13,463 nt of DNA from Chloroflexota bacterium (GCA_005880175.1 VBJR01000080.1:1-13463), one strand, 5' to 3'. Shown: positions 1 through 6,390, numbered from the stretch's first letter. Notes: generated by a model from the letters alone, not told the origin. A program made the numbers and translations.

Positions 1-113
1 CGCGTGACGCGATAGGCCAGCGTCACGTGCGGGTGGAACACGCTGGGGAACAGCGGCCGGCAGCGGGCGCAGAGCAGGCGCCACCCCTCGCGGTCGATCA
101 CCGCCCACACCAT
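1..113 (-). CDS. Partial hypothetical protein with an HxT motif (possible 2H phosphoesterase-like)
   Basis: The minus strand reads open from an ATG at 113 to the left edge, giving about 37 residues that begin MVWAVIDREGW and end near HPHVTLAYRV. The composition looks like real protein: Trp, Cys, Phe and His occur where GC-rich shadow frames would give mostly Arg, Ala, Gly and Pro. The HVTL tetrad fits the H-x-[ST]-x signature of 2H phosphoesterase / RNA-repair-like proteins, but only one such motif is visible and the rest lies outside the window. It starts 29 nt after the marR stop on the same strand, so the two may be cotranscribed. The start is uncertain: the reading frame stays open upstream into marR, and there is no convincing Shine-Dalgarno sequence. 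Confidence 0.45.
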   Translation of the reverse strand, partial: MVWAVIDREGWRLLCARCRPLFPSVFHPHVTLAYRVT

Positions 114-142
114 GCCCCGCCGCTCGCTCTCTCTGGGCCCGC

Positions 143-628
143 TCAGTCGAACCCCTCCAGCAGCGTCCGCAGCAGGCCCGCCAGCTCGCGCTGCTCGGCC
201 GGCGTCAGGCGGCCCAGCAGCTCCCGCTCGCGCTCCAGCAGGTTGCCCAGCGCGCCGTCCACCGCCTCCCGGCCCCGGGGCGTCAGCCGGACCCGCACCA
301 CCCGGCCGTCGCTGGGGTCGGGCAGGCGCTCGACCAGGCCGGCCGACGCCATCTGGTCCACCCGGTGCGTCATCGTGCCCGACGTCACCAGCGTCTCGGC
401 CAGCAGCTCGCCCGGCGTCATCTCGTAGGGCGGGCCCGCGCGGCGCAGCGCGGTCAGCACGTCGAACTGCCACTGCGGGAGCGCCAGCTGCTCCAGCGCC
501 TCCCGGCGCGCCAGCTCGAGGTGCCGGGCCAGCCGCGACACGCGGCTGAGCACCTCCAGCGGCGCGACGTCGAGATCGGGCCGCTCGCGGCGCCAGGCCG
601 CCACCAGCCGGTCAACCTGATCGGGCAC
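143..628 (-). CDS. MarR-family winged-helix transcriptional regulator
   Basis: The protein has 161 residues, the usual MarR length. The winged helix-turn-helix spans roughly residues 50-120: QWQFDVLTALRR at 52-63, the recognition-helix segment TSGTMTHRVDQM around 82-93, and the wing with the MarR hallmark DPSDGRVVRVRLTPRG at 104-119. N- and C-terminal helices would form the dimer interface. The GTG at 628 is chosen because it is the only start that keeps the full N-terminal helix; the frame continues open upstream over the next gene only as a shadow. No Shine-Dalgarno sequence precedes it. The gene is divergent from the MmgE/PrpD gene, and the 51-bp gap carries two similar inverted operator-like elements. 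It is therefore likely a local, ligand-responsive repressor of itself and of the 680-2833 pair. The ligand is unknown; phenolic compounds are common MarR ligands. Confidence 0.9.
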   Translation of the reverse strand: MPDQVDRLVAAWRRERPDLDVAPLEVLSRVSRLARHLELARREALEQLALPQWQFDVLTALRRAGPPYEMTPGELLAETLVTSGTMTHRVDQMASAGLVERLPDPSDGRVVRVRLTPRGREAVDGALGNLLERERELLGRLTPAEQRELAGLLRTLLEGFD

Positions 629-634
629 ACATCT

Positions 635-681
635 ATCTTGACATCGAGACAAGTCCGGCGGTACTCTCTCGATATCAAGAT
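635..681. promoter_or_regulatory. Paired MarR-type operator in the divergent promoter
   Basis: ATCTTGACATCGAGA (635-649) and TCTCGATATCAAGAT (667-681) are reverse complements at 14 of 15 positions, and each is itself an imperfect palindrome (TCT-GA--TC-AGA). Their centres lie 32 bp apart, about three helical turns, so two dimers could sit on the same DNA face. The left copy covers the TTGACA box and lies 6 nt from the marR GTG. The right copy overlaps the -10 region and the ATG at 680. Assignment to the neighbouring MarR regulator is inferred from symmetry and position. Confidence 0.7.
638..667 (+). promoter_or_regulatory. Sigma70-like promoter for the MmgE/PrpD-ComA pair
   Basis: There is a perfect -35 hexamer TTGACA (638-643), an 18-bp spacer, and a -10-like TACTCT (662-667). 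A transcription start about 7 nt further on would fall around 673-676, only a few nucleotides before the ATG at 680. The mRNA would then be leaderless or nearly so, which fits the lack of a Shine-Dalgarno sequence. Both hexamers are touched by the operator copies, as expected for repression by MarR. Confidence 0.6.
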
Positions 682-2050
682 GAATACCGAAGTCGAGCGG
701 CTGGCGGCATTCGTGAGCTCCACGCGGTGGGAGCACCTCACGCCCGAGGCGCGGGAGGCGCTCCGGCTGCGCGTCCTCGACTCGCTGGGCTGCGCGATCG
801 CGGCGCTGGACTCCGACGTCCTGCGCGCCGTGCGGGCCGAGGTGGACGAGCTGGGCGGCCGGCCTCGCTGCACCCTGATCGGCGGCGGCCGCACGGCGCC
901 GGACCGCGCCGCCCTCCACAACGCGGCGGCCGTGCGCTACCTGGACTTCAACGACTCGTTCATGGCTCCCGGCGAGACGTGCCACCCCAGCGACAACCTG
1001 GGCGCGGTGCTCGCCGCCGTCGAGTTCGCCGACGGCGACGGCCGCGACCTGCTGGTCGCCCTCGCGGTGGCGTACCAGGTCCAGTGCCGGCTCTCGGAGG
1101 TGGCGCCGGTGCGGGCCCGCGGCTTCGACCACGTCACCCAGGGCGCGTACGGGGCGGCGGCCGGCGCCGCCCGGGGCCTCGGCCTCGACGCCGCCGCCAC
1201 GGCGAACGCCATCGCCATCGCGGGCACGGCGTTCAACGCCCTGCGCGTGACGCGGACCGGCTCGCTGTCCAACTGGAAGGGCCTGGCGTTCCCGAACACG
1301 GCGTTCTCCGCGGTGCACGCGACGTTCCTGGCCCGGGCCGGCATCACGGGCCCGGCCGAGGTGTTCGAGGGCAACAAGGGGTTCGAGGAGGCGATCGCGG
1401 GCCCGTTCTCGATCGACTGGGCGGCGGAGGACCTGGAGGCGGTGCGCCGGACCAGCGTCAAGCGTTACAACGCCGAGTTCCACTCGCAGGCGGCGCTGGA
1501 GGCCGTCCTCGAGCTGCGCCAGGAGGCCGGGATCGACCCGGGCCAGGTCGAGCGGGTCGGCCTCGACGTGTTCCAGGTCGCGTACGACATCATCGGCGGC
1601 GGGGAGGAGGGCGACAAGCGCGCCATCCGGACCAAGGAGGAGGCGGACCACTCGCTGCCGTACCTGGTGGCCGTGGCGCTGCTCGACGGCCAGGTGCTGC
1701 CCGTGCAGTACGCGCCCGAGCGCATCGTCCGCGCGGACGTGCAGGACCTGCTGCGCAGGGTGGACGTGCGACCGGCGGCCGACCTGAGCGCGCGGTTCCC
1801 GGCCGAGCACGCGTGCCGGGTCGAGATCGCGCTGCGCGACGGCCGGGTGCTGACCCGCGAGAAGTCGGACTACCGCGGTTTCCTGACCCGGCCGGCGGGC
1901 CGGGACGACGTGGAGGCCAAGTTCCGGCGGCTGGCGGCGCCGGTCGCCGGCGAGGCGGCCGCGGATCGAATCGTCGGGCTGGTGAGCGGGCTGGAGCACG
2001 TCCGCGTCGAGGAGCTGTGCTCGGCCCTGTCGGGAGGTTTCGCGAGATGA
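680..2050 (+). CDS. MmgE/PrpD-family protein (2-methylcitrate dehydratase-like)
   Basis: The protein has 456 residues, typical for the MmgE/PrpD family. This family includes 2-methylcitrate dehydratase, cis-aconitate decarboxylase and related enzymes acting on tricarboxylic or dicarboxylic acids. Visible family features are the N-terminal helical segment LRLRVLDSLGCAIAALDS (28-45), YLDFNDSF (87-94) followed by CHPSDN (101-106), the segment VKRYNAEFHSQAALEAV near 265-280, and EEADHSLPYLVAVAL near 325-340. The ATG at 680 is used because the family N-terminus starts there; upstream sequence in this frame is regulatory DNA and marR antisense. It is followed after 9 nt by the ComA-like gene, so the two form one transcript. 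The exact substrate cannot be read from the sequence, and a propionate methylcitrate role is not supported because no prpB or prpC is nearby. Confidence 0.88.
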   Translation: MNTEVERLAAFVSSTRWEHLTPEAREALRLRVLDSLGCAIAALDSDVLRAVRAEVDELGGRPRCTLIGGGRTAPDRAALHNAAAVRYLDFNDSFMAPGETCHPSDNLGAVLAAVEFADGDGRDLLVALAVAYQVQCRLSEVAPVRARGFDHVTQGAYGAAAGAARGLGLDAAATANAIAIAGTAFNALRVTRTGSLSNWKGLAFPNTAFSAVHATFLARAGITGPAEVFEGNKGFEEAIAGPFSIDWAAEDLEAVRRTSVKRYNAEFHSQAALEAVLELRQEAGIDPGQVERVGLDVFQVAYDIIGGGEEGDKRAIRTKEEADHSLPYLVAVALLDGQVLPVQYAPERIVRADVQDLLRRVDVRPAADLSARFPAEHACRVEIALRDGRVLTREKSDYRGFLTRPAGRDDVEAKFRRLAAPVAGEAAADRIVGLVSGLEHVRVEELCSALSGGFAR

Positions 2051-2059
2051 TCGATACGA

Positions 2060-2833
2060 GTGCACAGCCGTTCGCGTTTGACCGAGATCCGCGGCCCGTA
2101 CTACTCGGTGGTCGGCCGGCGCTACCTGGAGGACCTGCTCGAGGGGTTCGGCGACTCCGTGGACAGCCTGAAGTTCGCCGGCGGGTCGTTCAGCCTGATG
2201 CCCCGCGCGGCGCTGGCCGGGATCGTGGACCTGTGCCACGCGCACGACGTGAAGGTCTCGACCGGCGGCTTCATCGAGTACGTCCTGGGCCAGGGCGAGA
2301 CCGCGGTCGAGCGCTACCTGGAGGCGTGTCGGGAGGTCGGCTTCGACATCGTCGAGCTCTCGACGGGCTTCATCACGATGCCGGTGGACGACGTGGTGCG
2401 GCTGACCGAGCGGGTGCAGCGGGCCGGCCTGGTGCCGAAGCCCGAGGTGGGCATCCAGTTCGGCGCCGGCGGCGCCACGAACGCCGACCAGCTCGAGGCC
2501 GAGGGCGTCAGCGACCCGGGCCGGGCGATCGAGATCGCGCGCCGCTGCCTGGACGCCGGCGCGCCGATGGTGATGATCGAGTCGGAGGGCATCACGGAGA
2601 GCGTGCACACGTGGCGGACCGACGTGGTCGCGCGCATCATCTCGGCGCTGGGCACCGAGCGGGTCATGTTCGAGGCGGCCGATCCCGAGGTGTTCGCCTG
2701 GTACGTGAAGAACTACGGGCCCGAGGTGAACCTCTTCGTGGACCACAGCCAGATCGTCCAGCTGGAGTGCCTGCGCTCGGGCATCTGGGGCACGTCCAGC
2801 CTGTGGGGCCGGGTCCTCACGTACCGGCCGTGA
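2060..2833 (+). CDS. ComA-like phosphosulfolactate synthase family protein
   Basis: The protein has 257 residues. It matches the ComA family, which in archaea and Bacillus adds sulfite to phosphoenolpyruvate to give phosphosulfolactate, a coenzyme M or sulfolactate precursor. Matching blocks in order are DSLKFAGGS (35-43), KVSTGGFIEYV (65-75), FDIVELSTGF (95-104), PKPEVG (126-131), DAGAPMVMIESEGI (165-178), VMFEAADPEVFAWYVKNYG (202-220) with EVNLFVD after it, and QLECLRSGIWGT (234-245). The GTG start at 2060 is forced by the frame and is doubtful. The good Shine-Dalgarno GGGAGG (2032-2037) is spaced for an ATG at 2047 that overlaps the preceding stop but lies in another frame, and the N-terminus looks shortened. 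The 3' end overlaps the convergent dioxygenase gene by 17 nt. The family call is firm. The reaction is inferred, because distant bacterial and plant homologues have other or unknown roles. Confidence 0.82.
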   Translation: MHSRSRLTEIRGPYYSVVGRRYLEDLLEGFGDSVDSLKFAGGSFSLMPRAALAGIVDLCHAHDVKVSTGGFIEYVLGQGETAVERYLEACREVGFDIVELSTGFITMPVDDVVRLTERVQRAGLVPKPEVGIQFGAGGATNADQLEAEGVSDPGRAIEIARRCLDAGAPMVMIESEGITESVHTWRTDVVARIISALGTERVMFEAADPEVFAWYVKNYGPEVNLFVDHSQIVQLECLRSGIWGTSSLWGRVLTYRP

Positions 2834-3689
2834 CGGGCGTGTCCGCCAGCACGAAGTCGTAGCGCATCCGGGCGAAGGGGCCGTCCAGCGCCCGGCCGGG
2901 CGGGGCCTCGGCCGCCGGCAGGCGGTCCAGGTCGCGGATCAGCGACCGCTTGACCCCGAACACGGCGTCCGAGTCCAGGTACGGGTCGCCGGCCACGAAG
3001 ACGTGCGTGGACAGCTCCTCGTAGCCCGGGGCGATGATCTTGAAGTGCACGTGGGCAGGCCGGTACGGGTGCCGGCCCTGCGCGCGCAGCATCTCGCCGA
3101 CGGGACCGTCGTTGGCGATCGGGTAGCTGGCCGGCACGATCGACCAGAACCAGAACCGGCCGCCGGCGTCGGTGCGGAAGCGCGCTCGCAGCGTCAGCTC
3201 GTCGCCGCGCTGGACGTCGTAGTAGCCGTCCTGGTCGGAGTGCCACGTGTCCACGATGGCGTCCGCGACCGGCGCCCCGGCCGTCGTGCGCACCGTCCCC
3301 TCGACGAGCAGCGGCTCGCCGGCGGCGCCTTCCGAGATATCGGCGCCCAGCGCCTGGACGGGCGGGTCCTGGATGTAGAACGGGCCCAGCACGGTGCTCT
3401 CGGTGACACCCTCGGCGAAGCGGTGGTTGATCGCGTCGACCAGCATGGAGATGCCGAACGTGTCGGACAGCAGGATGAACTCCTGCCGGTTCGATGAGCA
3501 GATCTGGCCGGTGCGGGTCAGGAACTCGATCCCGGTCATCCACTCGTCCATCGTCGGCTCCACCTCGCGCACGAACGCGTGCAGGTGACGGACGAGCGCC
3601 TCGCTGACCTGGCGCAGGCGGGGGTCGGGGCAGCTCGTCAGCCGGTCCAGGACCGCCTGTGTGATGGTGGTCTCGTCGACTTCGATCAT
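2817..3689 (-). CDS. Intradiol ring-cleavage dioxygenase (hydroxyquinol/catechol 1,2-dioxygenase type)
   Basis: The protein has 290 residues: an N-terminal helical linker domain (about 5-95) and the beta-sandwich catalytic domain (about 98-285). It would open the ring of a 1,2-diol or 1,2,4-triol between the hydroxyls using O2 and non-haem Fe(III). The iron ligands can be placed: Tyr157 in DGYYDVQ, Tyr189 in ASYPIAND, and His213 and His215 in PAHVHF. The segment from YPIANDGPVGEML through GRHPYRPAHVHF to DPYLDSDAVFGVK is the pattern of hydroxyquinol 1,2-dioxygenases rather than classical catechol enzymes, so hydroxyquinol is the best guess. It starts at the ATG at 3689, divergent from the flavin monooxygenase at 3783. 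The pair plausibly acts in sequence, hydroxylation then ortho cleavage. No cycloisomerase or maleylacetate reductase lies in the window. Confidence 0.9.
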   Translation of the reverse strand: MIEVDETTITQAVLDRLTSCPDPRLRQVSEALVRHLHAFVREVEPTMDEWMTGIEFLTRTGQICSSNRQEFILLSDTFGISMLVDAINHRFAEGVTESTVLGPFYIQDPPVQALGADISEGAAGEPLLVEGTVRTTAGAPVADAIVDTWHSDQDGYYDVQRGDELTLRARFRTDAGGRFWFWSIVPASYPIANDGPVGEMLRAQGRHPYRPAHVHFKIIAPGYEELSTHVFVAGDPYLDSDAVFGVKRSLIRDLDRLPAAEAPPGRALDGPFARMRYDFVLADTPVTAGT

Positions 3690-3782
3690 GAGGTTCTACC
3701 TACCACGAATGCCGCCAGCGGTTTGAAACACTAGCACGCTACCATGCCAACATTGCCCTGGAGGATCGGGGAAAGGAGAGTT
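3690..3782. promoter_or_regulatory. Divergent promoter region between dioxygenase and monooxygenase
   Basis: This 93-bp gap between divergent starts is the most AT-rich stretch of the left half. It holds the symmetric 9-mer GTTTGAAAC (3721-3729), a possible regulator half-site or core. TTGAAA (3723-3728) and CAACAT (3748-3753) form a weak rightward promoter candidate with a 19-bp spacer, and TACCAT (3740-3745) is another -10-like hexamer. No copy of the marR-type operator from 635-681 is seen, so regulation here may be separate. Promoter positions are weakly supported. Confidence 0.35.
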
Positions 3783-5030
3783 ATGGCAGACACGGCACGC
3801 ACGACCGCGGCGGACGTCCCCGCCCCCGAGCCCGATCTGACGGCGGCCGAGATCGTCAGGCGCGCGGCCGCGCTGAAGCCCCTGATCCGCGAGCAGCAGG
3901 AGGAGTCGGAGCGCCGCGGCTGCTACTCGGAGGAGCTGCACCGGAAGTTCCTCGAGGCCGGCTTCTACCGCATGCTGCAGCCGCGCCGGTTCGGAGGCTA
4001 CGAGTTCGACCTGCCCACCTTCTGGCGCGCGATGGTCGAGATCTCGACGGGCGACCCGGGCACGGGCTGGGGGCTGACGCTCGGCTCGCACCACGCGTGG
4101 GTCGTCGGCTCGTACTGGCCGGAGCGCGCCCAGCGCGAGATCTTCGGGCCCGAGGGCGACTTCCGGGGCCCGCACCGGCCCCTGCCGGGCGGCACCGTGC
4201 AGGTGGTGGACGGCGGCTACGTGGCCAGCGGCACGTGGGACTACTGCTCGGGCGTGCCGTACTCGACGCACTTCATGGGCAACGCGCTGCTGCCGAACGA
4301 CGACGCGGACGCGCCGCCGGTCGCGATCGTGCTGGTCGTGCCGCGGGACCAGTTCACGATCCTGGACGACTGGGGCGGCGGCCAGCAACTCGGGATGCAG
4401 GCCAGCGGGTCCAACAGCGTGCGGCTGGAGCGGGTCTTCGTGCCGGAGCACCTGACGGTCGTCGCCAACTGGACGCGGACGGAGGGCGCCACGCCCGGCA
4501 CCGAGCTGCACGGCAACCCGATGTACCTGGGCATGCTGTACGGCGTCTACCACGCGGGCCTGGTGGTCTCGGTGGTGGGCGCGGCGAAGGCGTCGCTGGA
4601 GGAGTTCGAGCAGAGCATCACCACGCGGAAGACGACGTTCCCGCCCCAGGTGTGGCGGTACGAGCACCACGACTTCCAGCGCACGTTCGGCCTGGCCCGG
4701 GGCCTGACCGACTCGGCCGAGCAGCTGCTCTACCGGGCCGGCGAGATGTACATGGAGTACTGCGAGCGCTGGGCAACGACCGGGCAGCCGTTCAGCAGGG
4801 AGGACGACATCCGGCTGTTCGGCATCCTCCAGCAGTCGGGCCGGCTGGCGGCGGACGCGGTGGAGCTGCTGTTCCGCAGCGGCGGCTCGTCTCCGGCCAA
4901 GCGGGGCCAGCCGATGCAGCGGTACTTCCGCGACGTGGCGATGTACCGCGGCCACATCGCCGCGCAGTACCTGAACCTGGCGTCGGAGTTCGCGAAGGCG
5001 CACTTCGGGCTGCCCGACAGCCTGTTCTGA
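3783..5030 (+). CDS. Group D flavin-dependent monooxygenase, acyl-CoA dehydrogenase fold (HsaA/HpaH-like oxygenase component)
   Basis: The protein has 415 residues with the acyl-CoA dehydrogenase fold as used by two-component phenol hydroxylases such as HsaA and C2 of p-hydroxyphenylacetate hydroxylase. The N-terminal helical domain carries HRKFLEAGFYRMLQPRRFGGYE. The middle beta domain includes GYVASGTWDYCSGVPYSTHFMG and DDWGGGQQLGMQASGSNSV. The C-terminal helices end in PMQRYFRDVAMYRGHIAAQY. The family uses reduced FMN or FAD from a separate reductase to ortho-hydroxylate a phenol; no reductase gene is visible here. The ATG at 3783 is preferred over one at 3744 because AAAGGAG (3772-3778) sits just upstream and the extra 13 residues look non-native. 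It is divergent from the intradiol dioxygenase, implying a hydroxylate-then-cleave step. The substrate is unknown. A true acyl-CoA dehydrogenase is less likely given the C-terminal pattern and neighbours. Confidence 0.85.
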   Translation: MADTARTTAADVPAPEPDLTAAEIVRRAAALKPLIREQQEESERRGCYSEELHRKFLEAGFYRMLQPRRFGGYEFDLPTFWRAMVEISTGDPGTGWGLTLGSHHAWVVGSYWPERAQREIFGPEGDFRGPHRPLPGGTVQVVDGGYVASGTWDYCSGVPYSTHFMGNALLPNDDADAPPVAIVLVVPRDQFTILDDWGGGQQLGMQASGSNSVRLERVFVPEHLTVVANWTRTEGATPGTELHGNPMYLGMLYGVYHAGLVVSVVGAAKASLEEFEQSITTRKTTFPPQVWRYEHHDFQRTFGLARGLTDSAEQLLYRAGEMYMEYCERWATTGQPFSREDDIRLFGILQQSGRLAADAVELLFRSGGSSPAKRGQPMQRYFRDVAMYRGHIAAQYLNLASEFAKAHFGLPDSLF

Positions 5031-5036
5031 CTTCCG

Positions 5037-5072
5037 GGCGGCGGCGCCCCGCCGGGCCGGCTCGCCGCCGCC
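5037..5072 (+). terminator. GC-rich hairpin after the monooxygenase gene
   Basis: GGCGGCGGCG (5037-5046) pairs perfectly with CGCCGCCGCC (5063-5072) across a 16-nt loop, starting 7 nt after the monooxygenase stop. There is no T-tract, so it is a structural candidate only. Such GC-rich repeats can also arise by chance in this composition. The 67-nt gap otherwise contains only the upstream region of the Uma2-family gene. Confidence 0.35.
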
Positions 5073-5097
5073 ACCCGGGTGAAGTAGCATCAGCCGC

Positions 5098-5655
5098 ATG
5101 GCGGAGGCCATCGCGTTCACGACCTTCGAGCAGTTCGCGGAGGGGGAGCGCGCCTCCGAACGCCGCCACGAGCTCGTCGCGGGACGGGTGTACGCGCTCG
5201 CCGGCGGTTCCGAACGGCACGACCTGGTCGCCGGCCTGCTGTACGAGGCCCTCGCCCCCGGCGCCCGGGCTCGCGGCCGCCGTCCCTTCACGTCCAACCG
5301 CCTCGTGCGCACCGAGTGCGGCAACGGGTACTACCCGGACGTGATGGTCGTCTGCTCCCCCGCCCCGGACCGGCTCTACGAGACCGATCCGGCGCTGATC
5401 GTCGAGGTTCTCTCGCCCTGTACCGAGGACCACGACCGACGCGAGAAGGCCGTCGCCTACGCCGAGTCGTCCGGGCTCCAGCAGCTCCTGCTCGTGGACC
5501 CGGACCGGCGGCGCATCGAGCTGGCGCGGCCGGCCGGCGGCCGGATCCGCGAGTGGCTCGTGTACGGCGCGGGCGACGTGGTCGTGACCCCCTATGGCGA
5601 CGTCGACGTCGACGCCCTGTACGACGCGGTCGACCGCACCGCCACGACCAGCTGA
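5098..5655 (+). CDS. Uma2-family (DUF820) restriction-endonuclease-like protein
   Basis: The protein has 185 residues, the usual Uma2 length. It carries the PD-(D/E)XK-type core: Glu25 in RRHELVAGRVY, Asp81 in YYPDVMVV, Glu103 in PALIVEVLSP, then DHDRREKAVAYAE (111-123) with Lys117, and QLLLVDP before the last strands. The nuclease fold is predicted for the family, but its biological role is unresolved. Copies are often multi-copy and scattered in cyanobacteria and actinobacteria. The ATG at 5098 begins at the family N-terminus; no clear Shine-Dalgarno sequence precedes it. It stands alone between two catabolic blocks and converges on the right-hand operon with only 10 nt between stop codons. 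It is probably functionally unrelated to them, perhaps a later insertion. Confidence 0.88.
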   Translation: MAEAIAFTTFEQFAEGERASERRHELVAGRVYALAGGSERHDLVAGLLYEALAPGARARGRRPFTSNRLVRTECGNGYYPDVMVVCSPAPDRLYETDPALIVEVLSPCTEDHDRREKAVAYAESSGLQQLLLVDPDRRRIELARPAGGRIREWLVYGAGDVVVTPYGDVDVDALYDAVDRTATTS

Positions 5656-5671
5656 GGCCGCGGCCTCAGCT
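5650..5671. terminator. 22-nt perfect palindrome shared by two convergent genes (bidirectional terminator candidate)
   Basis: Positions 5650-5671 are a perfect palindrome centred at 5660/5661, with core TGAGGCCGCGGCCTCA. As RNA it gives a 9-bp stem with a CGCG loop in either direction. The TGA stop of the Uma2 gene (5653-5655) and the stop of the SDR on the other strand (5666-5668) both lie inside it, in mirror positions. No T-tract follows, as is common in high-GC genomes. Bidirectional termination is inferred from placement. Confidence 0.6.
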
Positions 5672-6390
5672 CATCACGCCCGCGTCCACCAGGTACACGC
5701 CGCCCGTCACGTAGCACGCCTCCGCGCTCAGCAGCCACCGCACCACGTTCGCCACGTCGTCCGGGGTGCCCAGGCGGCCCAGTGGGACCCGCGAGACCAG
5801 CTCCGCCTCCGCCGTCTCGCGGTCGCCCGCCATCGCGTTGATCGAGTGCAGCATCCGCGTGTCGATGAAGCCCGGCGCCACCGCGTTGACCCGTACCCCG
5901 AACTCCGCGCCCTCCCGGGCCGCGCCCTTCGTCAGGCCGATCACCGCGTGCTTCGACGTCGAGTACGGCGCCAGCCGGCTGCTGCCGCGCAGGCCCGCGA
6001 TCGACGCCGTGTTCACGATCGCGCCGCCGGAGCCCTGCGCGCGCATCGCGCGCAGCACCTCGCGCAGTCGAAGTCCGCCATCTCCGTGTCCACGATCTTC
6101 GCCATGCGGCCCTCGATGCCCGCGTTGTTGAAGAACAGGTCCACCCGGCCCAGCTCCGCCACCGTCCTGGCCACGTAGTCGATCACGTCCTGCTCGACCG
6201 TCACGTCCGCCCGGATCGGCAGCGCCGACGCGCCCAGCTCGCCCGCCACCTGCCGCAGCCGCTCCTCGCTGCTGTCCACCAGCGCCACCCGCGCGCCCTC
6301 CGCCAGCAGCCGCGCCGCCACCGCCCGGCCCAGGCCGCCCGCGCCCCCGGTGATGATCGCCACCTGGCCGTCGAACCCCGAATCCGCCAC
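5666..6390 (-). pseudogene. SDR-family oxidoreductase, frameshifted by an internal deletion
   Basis: Two frames together make one short-chain dehydrogenase/reductase. The first (GTG at 6390, strong AAGGAGG 6 nt upstream) gives residues 1-108: TGGAGGLG (14-21, NAD(P)-binding), Asp39 after strand two (NAD preference) and NNAG (88-91), ending at TEMADFD. From about 6067 the match moves to another frame starting LREVLRAM, then the catalytic Ser in NTASIAG, Tyr and Lys in YSTSK, VNAVAPGFIDT, and the C-terminal GGVYLVDAG. The usual segment between them (about 13 residues containing the conserved VN-G active-site Asn region) is absent. A loss of about 40 nt would restore 254 residues, the normal SDR length. 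As sequenced, the first frame stops at 6013. It is the last gene of the operon, 16 nt after the VOC gene. The substrate is unknown. This is either a real null allele or an assembly error. Confidence 0.82.

Noticed and set aside
680..2050. Reading the MmgE/PrpD gene as methylcitrate-cycle prpD
   Set aside because: No methylcitrate synthase or lyase is nearby, and the family has several other substrates. The general family name is safer.
143..2746. Minus-strand open frame of 867 codons running across the MmgE/PrpD and ComA-like genes into marR
   Set aside because: Only the last 161 codons (from GTG 628) resemble a protein family. The rest is Arg/His/Leu-rich antisense of well-supported plus-strand genes, as is normal at this GC content.
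727..2862. Plus-strand frame through the MmgE/PrpD and ComA-like region containing the ATG at 2047 with a good Shine-Dalgarno sequence
   Set aside because: Apart from the first few residues after ATG 2047, the translation is Gly/Arg/Pro-rich shadow. It is kept only as evidence of a frame problem at the ComA-like start.
5098..5655. Treating the Uma2-family gene as part of a mobile element or restriction system
   Set aside because: No terminal repeats, transposase, methylase or target duplication is seen around it.
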